This document shows positions 1-8,307 of a DNA stretch of 64,000 nt, in pieces. The DNA comes from Paraburkholderia aromaticivorans (GTDB taxonomy: Bacteria > Pseudomonadota > Gammaproteobacteria > Burkholderiales > Burkholderiaceae), in NCBI RefSeq assembly GCF_002278075.1, contig NZ_CP022991.1, positions 124,001 through 188,000 of the forward strand, written 5' to 3'. Positions within the stretch are counted from its first letter, which is position 1. Every line of letters begins with the position of its first letter. Below the pieces are notes generated by a model. It did not search any database. It was not told where the DNA came from and was given only the letters and a program-made list of their open reading frames with translations. Made by a program: the position numbers and the translations under genes.

Positions 1-311
1 ACGATGGCTTTGACGCCCGCATCGGTCACGCAGTAATCGAGCTCATCGGGTTTCGCCCGCCAGTTCAGCGGCACGATCGCCACGCCGGCGAACTGGCACG
101 CCCAGTGCAGCGTCGCCATTTCCCAGCGGTTTTGCAGCACGACGAGCAAACGGTCGCCGTGTGCGAGACCGAGTTCGTGCAGACCGTCCGCAACGTTAAG
201 GATGATCCGGTGCCACTGCGCATACGTGAGCGTCAGTTCACCATCGACGAGCGCCAGCGCGTTCGGGCTGCGCTCCACGCTTTGCAGAAAGGTTCGGCCG
301 AGATCAAGCAT
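1..311 (-). CDS. hmfD: AMP-dependent acyl-CoA ligase, N-terminal part (probable 2-furoyl-CoA synthetase)
   Basis: Only the first ~103 residues are present; the rest lies beyond the window start. They read as the N-terminal region of the AMP-binding (ANL) ligases, beginning MLDLGRTFLQSV, with the family pattern of an early TYAQ segment followed by a GDRLLVVLQN strand and a PLNWR motif. The ATP-binding P-loop and AMP motifs are not in the window. The ATG sits 6 bases after a strong AAGGAGA ribosome-binding site and overlaps the end of the upstream iron-sulphur subunit gene by 8 bases, so the two are probably translationally coupled. The substrate (2-furoate) is inferred from the operon, which matches hmfFG-ABCD. 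Another aryl-CoA ligase remains possible. Confidence 0.75.
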   Translation of the reverse strand, partial: MLDLGRTFLQSVERSPNALALVDGELTLTYAQWHRIILNVADGLHELGLAHGDRLLVVLQNRWEMATLHWACQFAGVAIVPLNWRAKPDELDYCVTDAGVKAI

Positions 312-864
312 CGCTCGTCTCCTTCTCTTCCTGCGCCTGGCGCCGGCGCGCCGCCACATCGAGCACGGCGGCGACGATCGGCGTATAGCCCGTACAGCGG
401 CACAGATGGCCCGACAGCATGTCGCGCACCTGCGCCTCGTCTAGATCCGGCACGCGCTTCAGATAGTCGGCGCACGACATCAGAATGCCGGCGGTGCAAA
501 AGCCGCACTGCAGCGCGTGATGACGCTGGAACGCCTGCTGAAGGTCGCCGAGCGTCTGGTCGGGTGCGAGGCCTTCTACCGTATCGATGCGGCGGCCGTC
601 CGCCTGCAATGCGAGCATCAGGCACGAACGTCCCGCCACACCGTCGATATGAACCGTGCAGGCGCCGCACACGCCGTGTTCGCATCCGACGTGCGTGCCG
701 GTTGCGCCCAGCTCGTGCCGCAGAAGATCGGACAGCAGATCGCGCGGCTCGCAATAGCCGCTTCGTTCGCGGCCGTTGAGCGTCACGGTGATTCGCTGCC
801 GTTCGCCGCGCGGTTGTATGCCATGCGGCATCGTATTAACAGGGGTCTTCGGGGTCTTGCTCAC
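304..864 (-). CDS. hmfC: 2Fe-2S subunit of a molybdenum hydroxylase (probable 2-furoyl-CoA dehydrogenase small subunit)
   Basis: About 186 residues, the normal size for the CoxS/XdhA small subunit that passes electrons from the molybdenum centre to FAD. The plant-type [2Fe-2S] motif CEHGVCGAC with a later Cys is near residues 55-80. The second cluster motif is CGFCTAGILMS followed by CRCTGY. The GTG start at 864 is preferred over an upstream ATG at 888: it overlaps the TGA of the FAD subunit gene and has GAGGAGG five bases upstream. It sits between the FAD subunit and the acyl-CoA ligase in a tightly overlapping operon. The enzyme class is certain from the motifs; the furoyl-CoA substrate is inferred from gene order. 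Confidence 0.9.
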   Translation of the reverse strand: MSKTPKTPVNTMPHGIQPRGERQRITVTLNGRERSGYCEPRDLLSDLLRHELGATGTHVGCEHGVCGACTVHIDGVAGRSCLMLALQADGRRIDTVEGLAPDQTLGDLQQAFQRHHALQCGFCTAGILMSCADYLKRVPDLDEAQVRDMLSGHLCRCTGYTPIVAAVLDVAARRRQAQEEKETSDA

Positions 865-1682
865 ATCGCCTCCTCTATCACGCGCCATCCCAGTTGCCGG
901 ACCAGATGCCGGCGATATGTCGCACTGACATGCGCGTCGTCCTGCGCGCCCAGCTTCCAGCTCAAATCGTTCAATGCAGTACGCAAGTCGTCGCCCTGCA
1001 GACGCGGCCAGCGCTCCACCACCGGCCGGTCGGCGACGCCGCCCACAGCGATCTGGATCGCCTTATCCGTCACCACCGCCGCGCACGACACGAGGGCGAA
1101 ATCGCCATGACGGGCGGAGAATTCCGCAAAGCCATAGCGCTCGCCCGGCTTTTTCAGCGGAAACCGCACGGCCTCGACAAGTTCGTCCGGCTCGCGCGCC
1201 GTCATCAACATCCCCTGAAAAAAGTCCTCGGCGGCGAGCACGCGCCTGCGCTTTGTCGAGCGCAGCAGCACATCGCCGCCAAGGGCTGCCAACGCGAGAG
1301 GCAACTCGGCGCTCGGATCCGCGTGAGCGATCGAGCCGCACACGGTCCCGCGATTGCGGATCTGAAAATGGGAAATGTGCGGGAACGCGAGAGCGAGCAA
1401 CGGCACTTCGTCGCGCAGAGACGGGCGCCACTCGACGCTGCCCTGCGTTGCCGCCGCACCGATAACGAGCTGCCCCGCCTCGTTGTCGACACGCACCGTA
1501 TTCAACTCGTCGGTGCGGGAAATATCGACGAGCCAGCGCGGTTGCGCGAGGCGCATGTTCAGCACCGCCATCAGCGACTGGCCGCCGGCCAGCACGCGTG
1601 CGTCTTCGCCGCCATGCGCGAGCGCTTCGAGCGCATGTTCCGTACTCGTCGCGCGCAGATAATCGAACGGCGCCGGCTTCAT
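861..1682 (-). CDS. hmfB: FAD-binding subunit of a molybdenum hydroxylase (probable 2-furoyl-CoA dehydrogenase medium subunit)
   Basis: About 273 residues, matching the CoxM/XdhB family. It starts MKPAPFDYLRA, typical of the family, followed by the FAD-binding AGGQSLMAVLNMRLAQP segment. A second FAD motif region has RNRGTVCGSIAHADPSAE. The ATG at 1682 overlaps the TGA of the large subunit (ATGA), with AGGAG six bases upstream; an upstream in-frame ATG at 1721 lies inside the large-subunit gene and is rejected. The subunit transfers electrons from the iron-sulphur subunit to an external acceptor. The family is certain from sequence; substrate assignment depends on the neighbouring UbiD/UbiX and ligase genes. 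Confidence 0.9.
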   Translation of the reverse strand: MKPAPFDYLRATSTEHALEALAHGGEDARVLAGGQSLMAVLNMRLAQPRWLVDISRTDELNTVRVDNEAGQLVIGAAATQGSVEWRPSLRDEVPLLALAFPHISHFQIRNRGTVCGSIAHADPSAELPLALAALGGDVLLRSTKRRRVLAAEDFFQGMLMTAREPDELVEAVRFPLKKPGERYGFAEFSARHGDFALVSCAAVVTDKAIQIAVGGVADRPVVERWPRLQGDDLRTALNDLSWKLGAQDDAHVSATYRRHLVRQLGWRVIEEAM

Positions 1683-4600
1683 GTTCTGCTCCTGAAGATT
1701 GCGAGGAAGCGCGAGAGCCACGAGCCTTGCGCGCGGCCTTCGTCGACGGGCTTGCCTGATGCTTGCCGGCCCAGTGATTCGAACAGTTGCCGCAGCACGA
1801 CCTTCGCCGCGCCTTCGAGCATCCGCCCGCCGACTGCCGCAACCTTGCCCGACACCTGCGCTTCATAGTCGTACGACAGCCGCGTGCCGTGCTCCGTGGG
1901 CGTCAGTTCCACGAGTCCTTCGCCACGCGCGGTGCCAAGCGGCGAACTGCCGGCGCCCGCGAGGCGCAGACGATGCGGCGCGTCGATATCCGACAACCCG
2001 ATCCGCGCTTCGAAGCGCGCCTTGATCATGCCGACGCCGACCGTCACATCGGCGCGATACTGGTTCGGTCCGGTCGCTTCGAGCGCGTGGCAGCCTGGAA
2101 TGACCTTCGCGAGCGCCTGCGGGTCCAACAGCACCGCAAAGATCGCTTCGGGTGTGGCGTCGAGATCGACAGTGCCCCGCGCCGTCAGCGCCTTGCCGCC
2201 TGCAAGCGCCTTGTTCGACGCGGCGGCCGCAGCCGCTTCAAGTAACTCGGGACGCGAAGGCGGCGGATCGTCAATGCCGATCAGGTGCATCACCTTCGCA
2301 GGCGTGAGCGGCAAGCGGATATCCTCGACGCCGAGTGCATCGGCCACTGCGTTTGCGATGCACGGCGGCGTGCTCATGTTGTTGCCTTCGCCGAGCCCCT
2401 TCGCACCGAGCGGCGTGAACGGCGACGGCGTTTCCAGATGCACGATCATCGGATCAGGCACTTCGCACGAGGTTGGCATCAGGTAGTCGGCGAGCGTGCC
2501 CGACTGGAAACTGCCGTCCGCGCCGTAGCGGAACTCTTCCATCAGTGCCGCGCCCAGGCCCTGCGCGAACGCGCCGCGAATCTGGCCGTCGGCGAGTGCC
2601 GGATTGAGCAGCGTGCCGGCGTCGTGTGCGGTCACATAGCGGTCGATGCGCACCCGGCCGGTTGCGCGGTCCACTTCGACCGCGCACATGTCGAACGCGA
2701 AACCGTAGGCCGCCGATGTGTTGATGCGATCCTGCTCGTCGGGCGCGTCCATGTGCGGCGGCGTCCAGAACACCGTCTCGCGCAGGCCCGGCTCTTCGCC
2801 CTCGGGCAACAGCGCGGGCGCCCAGTGCGGCGCATTGCTCGCGACGCGGCCAAACGGCAGCGCGCGGTCTTCCTTGCCCTTCGCAAAGACGCGGCCGTCT
2901 TCGAAACAGATGTCCTCGGGCGCACAACCCGCTTGCTTCGCGACGATGCGGGCCACCTTGTCGCGCACACGCATCGCTGCCAGATGCACCGTGCCGGCCA
3001 CCGCACCGGCAAAACGACTCGAATAGTTACCCGCCGCCACTGACCACGCGTCCTTGTGCGTGTCGAACTCGACGTTGACGACGATGTCGTGCGGATTCAA
3101 ACCCAGCACATCGGCGACAACCTGCGCGCAGACCGTCATATGCCCCTGTCCCGCCGGCGTCGATGCAATCGTCACCACCACGCCGCCGAGCAGATCGACG
3201 CTGACTGTCGCGCTCGCGATGGCGCCGCTCTTCGGGCCGGCTTTCTTGCGCGCCTCGGCGGGCATCACGGTCGTGATGTAGCCCATGTTCGACACGGACG
3301 GTTCAACGATCGCCGCAAAGCCGATGCCATACAGACGTCCTGCGCGGCGCGCCGCATCGCGGCGCGCGACGAGTTCGTCGTAGCCGCCTTCGGCGAGCGA
3401 GCGGCGCAGCGCTTCCTGATAGTTGCCGGAATCGAGCAGCGCACCCGCTGCGGCGCGATACGGGAACGCATCGGCGGCGACGAAGTTGCGGCGATACACG
3501 TCGAGCACCTCGAGCTTCAGTTCGATCGCGATGCGCTGCATCAGACGTTCAAGCGCGAAATACACCTGCGGCCCACCGAAACCGCGGACGAGGCCCGTCG
3601 GCGTTTTATTCGTGAGCGCCACGCGGTTGCGCACGACGAGATTCGGAATCGCGTAAGCGCCCGTCAGGCAGCCGTGCATCCGGTAGAACGTGGCAGGCTC
3701 CGGCGCACGCAGATAGCCGCCGCAGTCCTCGATCTGGTCGTATGAAAGCGCGGTAATGCGGCCGTCGCTTTCAACGGCGGCTTCGAGCGTCGTCAGGCGC
3801 GCGGTGGCCGAGGTGGCCGCGCTCAGATGTTCGAGGCGATCCTCGACCCATTTCACCGGCGCACCGGCCTTGCGCGACGCAAGGCACATCAACACCACAT
3901 ACGGAAACACCGCCTGTTTCACGCCGAAGCTGCCGCCCGAGTCGCGCGGCGCCTTGTGCCGCAGACGATTCGCCGGCACGTTCAGCGCCATCGACATCAC
4001 CGCATGCAGCGAGAACGGCCCCATGAAATTCGACGTGACGTCATAACCTTCATCGCCGGACAGATACTCGGCGATCACCACGCCGCATTCGATCGGCGCA
4101 CACGTGTTGCGTGGATAGTGCGCGTCGATGGTCACGCGATGCGGCGCGCGTTCGAAAGCCGCTTCGGGCTCGCCATAGCGATAGTGACGATCGCTGATCA
4201 CGTTCGTGCCGACCTTCGGATGCAGAACGGGCGCATCGTCGGCGATCGCGTTTTCGATCGAGGTCACCGGCGGCAGCGTCTGGTACTCGACCTTGATCAG
4301 ATCGAGCGCGTCTTCAGCGAGCGCACGCGATTCGGCCAGCACCACGGCAACCGGTTCGCCGACGTAGCGCACCCGGTCCATCGCGAGCGCCCACTGCTCC
4401 ATGGGCGACTTCACGCCGACCACGAACGGCCGCGACCAGCCCGGCAGATCGTCACGTGTGAGCACGGCGCGCACGCCGGCCAGTCTGAGCGCAGCGTCCG
4501 TGTCGATGCTGCGCAGTTCCGCATGGGCGTGCGGCGAGCGCAACACCGCGGCGTGCAGCGTGCCGGGTTTGACGGCGATGTCGTCGCCGTAACGTCCGCG

Positions 4601-4738
4601 GCCGGTCAGGATCGCCGGATCTTCGACGCGTTCCATCGAACGGCCCACGTGCCGCTGGCGCTGGCGCTCCGACGTGTCGGGCTCGCCGGCGGGCCGTGCA
4701 TCCGCCACCAGTTCGGCAACTGTATCGCGCTGATTCAA
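1679..4738 (-). CDS. hmfA: Molybdenum hydroxylase large subunit fused to a CoxG/SRPBCC domain (probable 2-furoyl-CoA dehydrogenase)
   Basis: 1,019 residues; CODH/xanthine dehydrogenase large subunits are usually about 750-800. Residues ~30-830 form the molybdopterin-binding subunit: GRGRYGDDI near the N-terminus, the LVRGFGGPQVYF active-site loop, and KGLGEGNNMSTPP carrying the family's catalytic glutamate near the end. The CODH-type AYxCSFR loop is absent, so this is a hydroxylase rather than a CO dehydrogenase. Residues ~851-1000 form a separate SRPBCC domain of CoxG type, with ATPEAIFAVLLDPQAL and VIPGC. The predicted start is TTG overlapping the ubiX-like stop, with GGGAG upstream; the next ATG (residue 35) would remove little of the conserved domain. 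In the hmf pathway this enzyme hydroxylates 2-furoyl-CoA at C5. Confidence 0.85.
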   Translation of the reverse strand: MNQRDTVAELVADARPAGEPDTSERQRQRHVGRSMERVEDPAILTGRGRYGDDIAVKPGTLHAAVLRSPHAHAELRSIDTDAALRLAGVRAVLTRDDLPGWSRPFVVGVKSPMEQWALAMDRVRYVGEPVAVVLAESRALAEDALDLIKVEYQTLPPVTSIENAIADDAPVLHPKVGTNVISDRHYRYGEPEAAFERAPHRVTIDAHYPRNTCAPIECGVVIAEYLSGDEGYDVTSNFMGPFSLHAVMSMALNVPANRLRHKAPRDSGGSFGVKQAVFPYVVLMCLASRKAGAPVKWVEDRLEHLSAATSATARLTTLEAAVESDGRITALSYDQIEDCGGYLRAPEPATFYRMHGCLTGAYAIPNLVVRNRVALTNKTPTGLVRGFGGPQVYFALERLMQRIAIELKLEVLDVYRRNFVAADAFPYRAAAGALLDSGNYQEALRRSLAEGGYDELVARRDAARRAGRLYGIGFAAIVEPSVSNMGYITTVMPAEARKKAGPKSGAIASATVSVDLLGGVVVTIASTPAGQGHMTVCAQVVADVLGLNPHDIVVNVEFDTHKDAWSVAAGNYSSRFAGAVAGTVHLAAMRVRDKVARIVAKQAGCAPEDICFEDGRVFAKGKEDRALPFGRVASNAPHWAPALLPEGEEPGLRETVFWTPPHMDAPDEQDRINTSAAYGFAFDMCAVEVDRATGRVRIDRYVTAHDAGTLLNPALADGQIRGAFAQGLGAALMEEFRYGADGSFQSGTLADYLMPTSCEVPDPMIVHLETPSPFTPLGAKGLGEGNNMSTPPCIANAVADALGVEDIRLPLTPAKVMHLIGIDDPPPSRPELLEAAAAAASNKALAGGKALTARGTVDLDATPEAIFAVLLDPQALAKVIPGCHALEATGPNQYRADVTVGVGMIKARFEARIGLSDIDAPHRLRLAGAGSSPLGTARGEGLVELTPTEHGTRLSYDYEAQVSGKVAAVGGRMLEGAAKVVLRQLFESLGRQASGKPVDEGRAQGSWLSRFLAIFRSRT

Positions 4739-5400
4739 TTCATTGCTCCCTGCCCGCGCGTGGCGGCTGCATGGGCGTCGTCGCCCTCGTCGTTCTCGCG
4801 TCGGTTGAACTCACTGGCAAGACCGCTCCAGCGGCGCGCAATCTCGCGATGCTCGATCCCGAACAGATCCATGATCCGGCCGACCGTGTGATCGACGATG
4901 TCGTCGACGGTTTGAGGGTGCGCATAGAACGCGGGCACTGGCGGCATCACGATCGCGCCCATTTCGGTGGCGAGCGTCATGTTGCGCAGGTGCGCGAGAT
5001 TGAGCGGCGTTTCGCGTGCGACGAGCACGAGACGGCGACGCTCCTTGAGCATCACGTCCGCGGCGCGCGTCAGCAGGTTGTCGGCGAAACCGTTGGCGAC
5101 GCTCGCCAGCGTTTTCATCGAGCACGGCGCGATCACCATGCCCGCGGTGACAAACGAGCCGCTCGCCACCGCCGCGCCGATGTCGCGCACGTTGTGGACG
5201 ACGTCGGCGAGGCCGTCGAGGTCTGAACGCGTAAGACCGAGCTCCTGCGCAGCGGTAATGGCGCCCGACGGCGACACGATCAGATGCGTCTCAACCGTGC
5301 CGAGCCGGCCCAAGGCCGCCAGCAGCCGCACGCCGATGACTGCGCCACTCGCACCCGAAATGCCGACGACGATCCGTTCACGCGATTGCGTTGACTGCAT
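4735..5400 (-). CDS. hmfG: UbiX-like flavin prenyltransferase (HmfG-like)
   Basis: 221 residues of the UbiX/Pad1 family, which makes the prenylated FMN cofactor required by UbiD decarboxylases. The N-terminal GISGASGAVIG loop binds FMN. The downstream stretch APCSMKTLASVANGFADNLL followed by RRLVLVARETPLN is the conserved UbiX core binding the isoprenyl phosphate. The ATG at 5400 gives the canonical N-terminus MQSTQSRERIVVGISG; a longer frame reaching 5610 overlaps the UbiD gene and is not needed. It follows the UbiD gene by 13 bases and its stop overlaps the start of the large hydroxylase subunit. Placement beside a UbiD decarboxylase in a furan-type cluster supports a dedicated cofactor-supplying role. 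Confidence 0.88.
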   Translation of the reverse strand: MQSTQSRERIVVGISGASGAVIGVRLLAALGRLGTVETHLIVSPSGAITAAQELGLTRSDLDGLADVVHNVRDIGAAVASGSFVTAGMVIAPCSMKTLASVANGFADNLLTRAADVMLKERRRLVLVARETPLNLAHLRNMTLATEMGAIVMPPVPAFYAHPQTVDDIVDHTVGRIMDLFGIEHREIARRWSGLASEFNRRENDEGDDAHAAATRGQGAMN

Positions 5401-5413
5401 GGCTGTGCCTCGC

Positions 5414-6910
5414 TCAGACCGCATCGCGCAACTGGTCGCTGTGCAGGTAGGCATCGAACGGCGCGTTGTTCGTGGCGACGAGCCGGTCGAGATCGACGGT
5501 GTCCTGCCCCGGAATCCGCACGCGGGTGAATACATGTGCGGGATAGACGACCGGGCGCGTCGCATCGAGACCCATCTTGGCGCTGACGCCCTGCATGTGC
5601 GGCGGCGCATCGTCGGGCTGGCCGACGGTCGTCGATGGATCGAGCGGCGAGCCCTGTGCGCCGGCCACGATCACGAGATCCCGATCCGCCTGGAAGCGCG
5701 TCGCGACCGCCCATTCGATTTCGGCGGGATCGTGCACGTCCACATCGGTATCCACGACGACGACCTGCTTGATGTCGTAGTGCGCGCCGAACGCGCACAA
5801 AATCACGTTCTTCGCTTCGCCTTCGCGCTTCTTGTCGAACTGGACCCACAGGTGATACCGGCACACGCCGCCCACCGACAACTCCACGTCCTTCACGCCC
5901 GGATGACTGCGCTGCAGATGCGCCAGCAACGTCGCTTCGCGCGGAATGGCGCCGAGCAGCAGATGCTCCATTTCAGCCGGAACAATCGTGTGATAAATGG
6001 GCTGTTCGCGGTGCGTGACTGCCGTCACCTCGATCACCTCACGCGCTTCGCGCGCGCTGTAGTACTTCGGGAATTCGCCGAACGGACCTTCGGGCTCGCG
6101 CACCTTGGGCAGGATGCGGCCCTCGATCACGATTTCCGAAAACGCGGGTACACGCACGTCGTTCGTCGCGCACTTGACGACCGGCAGCGGCGCGCCGTGC
6201 AAGGCACCGGCGATCTCCAGTTCGTCGCTGTCGATCGGGGAAATGGCCTGCGACGCCAGCATCGTCAACGGATCGACGCCGATCGCGATCGCCACGTCGA
6301 GGGCGTCTCCCGCCGCTTCCGCAGCCTGATAGAACGCCAGCAGATGACGCGGCAACATCAGGATCGCCATGCGGTCCGGGGCGTGCACCTGAATGCGGTT
6401 GATCGACACATTCTGGATGCCGGTCCGCGGATTACGCGCAATCACGAGCCCGGCCGTGATGTAGGGACCGTTGTCGTGCTCGCTGTGTGTCGGGATCGGC
6501 AGCAATGCGTGCAGATCGATGCCCTGCGTGCGGACGACCTGCTGGCACGCGGCCTCCTCGCGTGGCAGTTCGTGCCAGGCAAGCGGATGCCCGGCCGCAT
6601 CGCGAAAGCGTTCGAGCAGCGCGGCCTCGGGCACGCCCATCGCCTCGGCGATCCACGCGCGCTTCGACATGAAGCCGCTCACCACCGGAATGGCGTGGCC
6701 GCCGGGCTTGAGAAAGATGGCGGCCTGTTCTCCGTCGAGCCGTTTGGCGACTGCCGCGAGTTCGTGCTGGAGCGAAACCGGCTGATCGATGGTCGCGACG
6801 CGGCCCGTTGCCGACAGGCGTTCAAGCCAGTGGCGAAGCGTCGGCGCGATGCTCTGCGGTGCCCATGAGGATTGAGGTGTGCCGCTGCCTGCGGCATCGC
6901 GTGAGTTCAT
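5414..6910 (-). CDS. hmfF: UbiD family decarboxylase (probable 2,5-furandicarboxylate decarboxylase)
   Basis: 498 residues, normal for UbiD-type prenyl-FMN-dependent (de)carboxylases. Visible landmarks are the N-terminal LxRLxATGRVATIDQPV segment, the NVSINRIQV prenyl-FMN/metal-binding region and the EPEGPFGEFPKYYS segment carrying conserved acidic residues. The start at 6910 (MNSRDAAG) is preferred because GGAG lies six bases upstream; an ATG four codons earlier overlaps that ribosome-binding site. It is the first gene of a minus-strand operon running UbiD, UbiX, Mo-hydroxylase, FAD, 2Fe-2S, acyl-CoA ligase. That combination is characteristic of hmf clusters, where HmfF decarboxylates 2,5-furandicarboxylate to 2-furoate. 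Another aromatic or heteroaromatic acid cannot be excluded. Confidence 0.82.
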   Translation of the reverse strand: MNSRDAAGSGTPQSSWAPQSIAPTLRHWLERLSATGRVATIDQPVSLQHELAAVAKRLDGEQAAIFLKPGGHAIPVVSGFMSKRAWIAEAMGVPEAALLERFRDAAGHPLAWHELPREEAACQQVVRTQGIDLHALLPIPTHSEHDNGPYITAGLVIARNPRTGIQNVSINRIQVHAPDRMAILMLPRHLLAFYQAAEAAGDALDVAIAIGVDPLTMLASQAISPIDSDELEIAGALHGAPLPVVKCATNDVRVPAFSEIVIEGRILPKVREPEGPFGEFPKYYSAREAREVIEVTAVTHREQPIYHTIVPAEMEHLLLGAIPREATLLAHLQRSHPGVKDVELSVGGVCRYHLWVQFDKKREGEAKNVILCAFGAHYDIKQVVVVDTDVDVHDPAEIEWAVATRFQADRDLVIVAGAQGSPLDPSTTVGQPDDAPPHMQGVSAKMGLDATRPVVYPAHVFTRVRIPGQDTVDLDRLVATNNAPFDAYLHSDQLRDAV

Positions 6911-7255
6911 TTGCGTCTCCATCGGTGCTTGCCGTCGGGCGCCGGAACGAGTCTGTCGGGCGGATATGCAGCAAGTTGGAATGAAGCGTAACGAGAACGG
7001 GCTATAACTTCTAATATTGTTTTTTGATGCTTTTCATCATTTGTTTTGATATCAGTGTTAGCCCCGATGACGCCCTTCGTGCGCTCGGTTATCAATAGGC
7101 AACCCTTCCAGTAAGGGTCTTTCTCAGCTTTTCAGATAGTTACGCGGTGTGCGGTTTTCGCCGGCTTTCGTGAGTGACCTGATGGCCCGCGCAGCGGATA
7201 TTAACTTTCGTGATGCACCCCGCAGCGCCCCGTCTGGACGTCAAATGGACCTCTC
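6911..7255. promoter_or_regulatory. Divergent promoter region between the UbiD operon and its LysR gene
   Basis: A 345-base intergenic region between two divergent starts. Around 7000-7055 it is markedly AT-rich compared with the surroundings, containing TTCTAATATTG, a T-run and the small inverted repeat TGATG-CTTTT-CATCA. LysR regulators normally bind such regions and control the divergent operon. Exact -35/-10 boxes cannot be assigned with confidence. Confidence 0.5.
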
Positions 7256-8206
7256 ATGGACCTGAAGCAGATCCACTATTTCATCGCGCTGTTCGAGGAC
7301 GGCTCCGTGACGCGCGCCGCCAAACGCCTGAACATCGTGCAGCCGGCGCTCAGCATGCAGATCGCCAAACTGGAGGAAGAACTGCATCAACAACTGTTCG
7401 ACCGCGGCGGGCACGGCATGGCGCCCACCGCCGCCGGACGGCTGATGTACCGCCTCTTTCTGCCGATCGTCCGCGATCTCGCGCATGCGCGTCAGCAAAT
7501 GGTTCAGCGCGACGAGATCGTAACGGGCCACGTGTCGATCGGGCTGATCGCATCGGTGACGGAAAGCGTGCTCGCTGATTCGCTGTCGCGCTTTCACGCG
7601 CGCTATCCGCATGTCGAAGTCACCGTCGCCGACGGCTACACCGCGACCTTCATCGACTGGGTGTCGGGCGGCCAGCTCGACGCCGCGCTGATCAACAAGC
7701 CGCGCTCGCGCCTGTCGCTCGACTCGCAGCCGCTCCTCGATGAAGAAATGGTGCTCGTCACCAGCGCTGAACACGGCCCGGAACTGCCGCATGCGATCGA
7801 GCTCGCGCAACTACCCGAACTCGAACTCGTGCTGCCCACCAAGCGCCACGGCCTGCGCGGCGTGCTCGATACGGCCGCGCAACATGAGGACGTGCTGCTT
7901 GCGCCGCGCTTCGAAATCGATGTGTTGAGCACGATCGTGAAGCTCGTCGAAAGCACCCGCTTTGCGACGATCCTGCCGCGCATCGCGGTTGAACGCGCGG
8001 TGCGCCGAGGCGCGTTGCGCGCCTATCCGATTCTCGCGCCGCGCATCGTACGCCATATCGTGCGCATCAGTCATCCGCGGCGACCGTTGAGCGCTGCTGC
8101 CGAGGCGCTCATCGACATCATCGCCGACGAATTACGTGAAGTGTCGAGCGAATCGACGCCCTGTGCCACGGATGATCAAGGGACCGCTTCGAGAATTGAT
8201 TCATGA
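7256..8206 (+). CDS. LysR-type transcriptional regulator (probable regulator of the hmf-like operon)
   Basis: 316 residues. The N-terminal winged helix-turn-helix (MDLKQIHYFIALFEDGSV, then AAKRLNIVQPALSMQIAKLE) is typical of LysR proteins, and residues ~90-300 form the periplasmic-binding-like effector domain. Transcription is divergent from the UbiD-led operon across a 345-base gap, the usual arrangement for a LysR regulator and its target. In hmf clusters a LysR-type HmfR is known, so the effector may be a furan carboxylate or its CoA ester; this is inference. The ~15 residues after the effector domain are poorly conserved in type. Nothing essential appears to be missing. Confidence 0.85.
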   Translation: MDLKQIHYFIALFEDGSVTRAAKRLNIVQPALSMQIAKLEEELHQQLFDRGGHGMAPTAAGRLMYRLFLPIVRDLAHARQQMVQRDEIVTGHVSIGLIASVTESVLADSLSRFHARYPHVEVTVADGYTATFIDWVSGGQLDAALINKPRSRLSLDSQPLLDEEMVLVTSAEHGPELPHAIELAQLPELELVLPTKRHGLRGVLDTAAQHEDVLLAPRFEIDVLSTIVKLVESTRFATILPRIAVERAVRRGALRAYPILAPRIVRHIVRISHPRRPLSAAAEALIDIIADELREVSSESTPCATDDQGTASRIDS

Positions 8207-8307
8207 TCGGCTTCCGTCCTGTCAGAAAGCCGTTAGGACATGAGCGGATAAGCCACTGATAGATTGCGCCGGTGGCGTCTCGCCGGCCATGCCGTCCTGC
8301 GATGTCG

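Noticed and set aside
1679..4738. Aerobic carbon monoxide dehydrogenase large subunit
   Set aside because: The CODH active-site loop (AYxCSFR) is absent, and the UbiD/UbiX and ligase neighbours fit a furan/aryl-CoA hydroxylase.
4735..5610. UbiX-like protein with a 70-residue N-terminal extension
   Set aside because: The extra residues are the antisense-frame overlap with the UbiD gene; the canonical UbiX N-terminus begins at ATG 5400.
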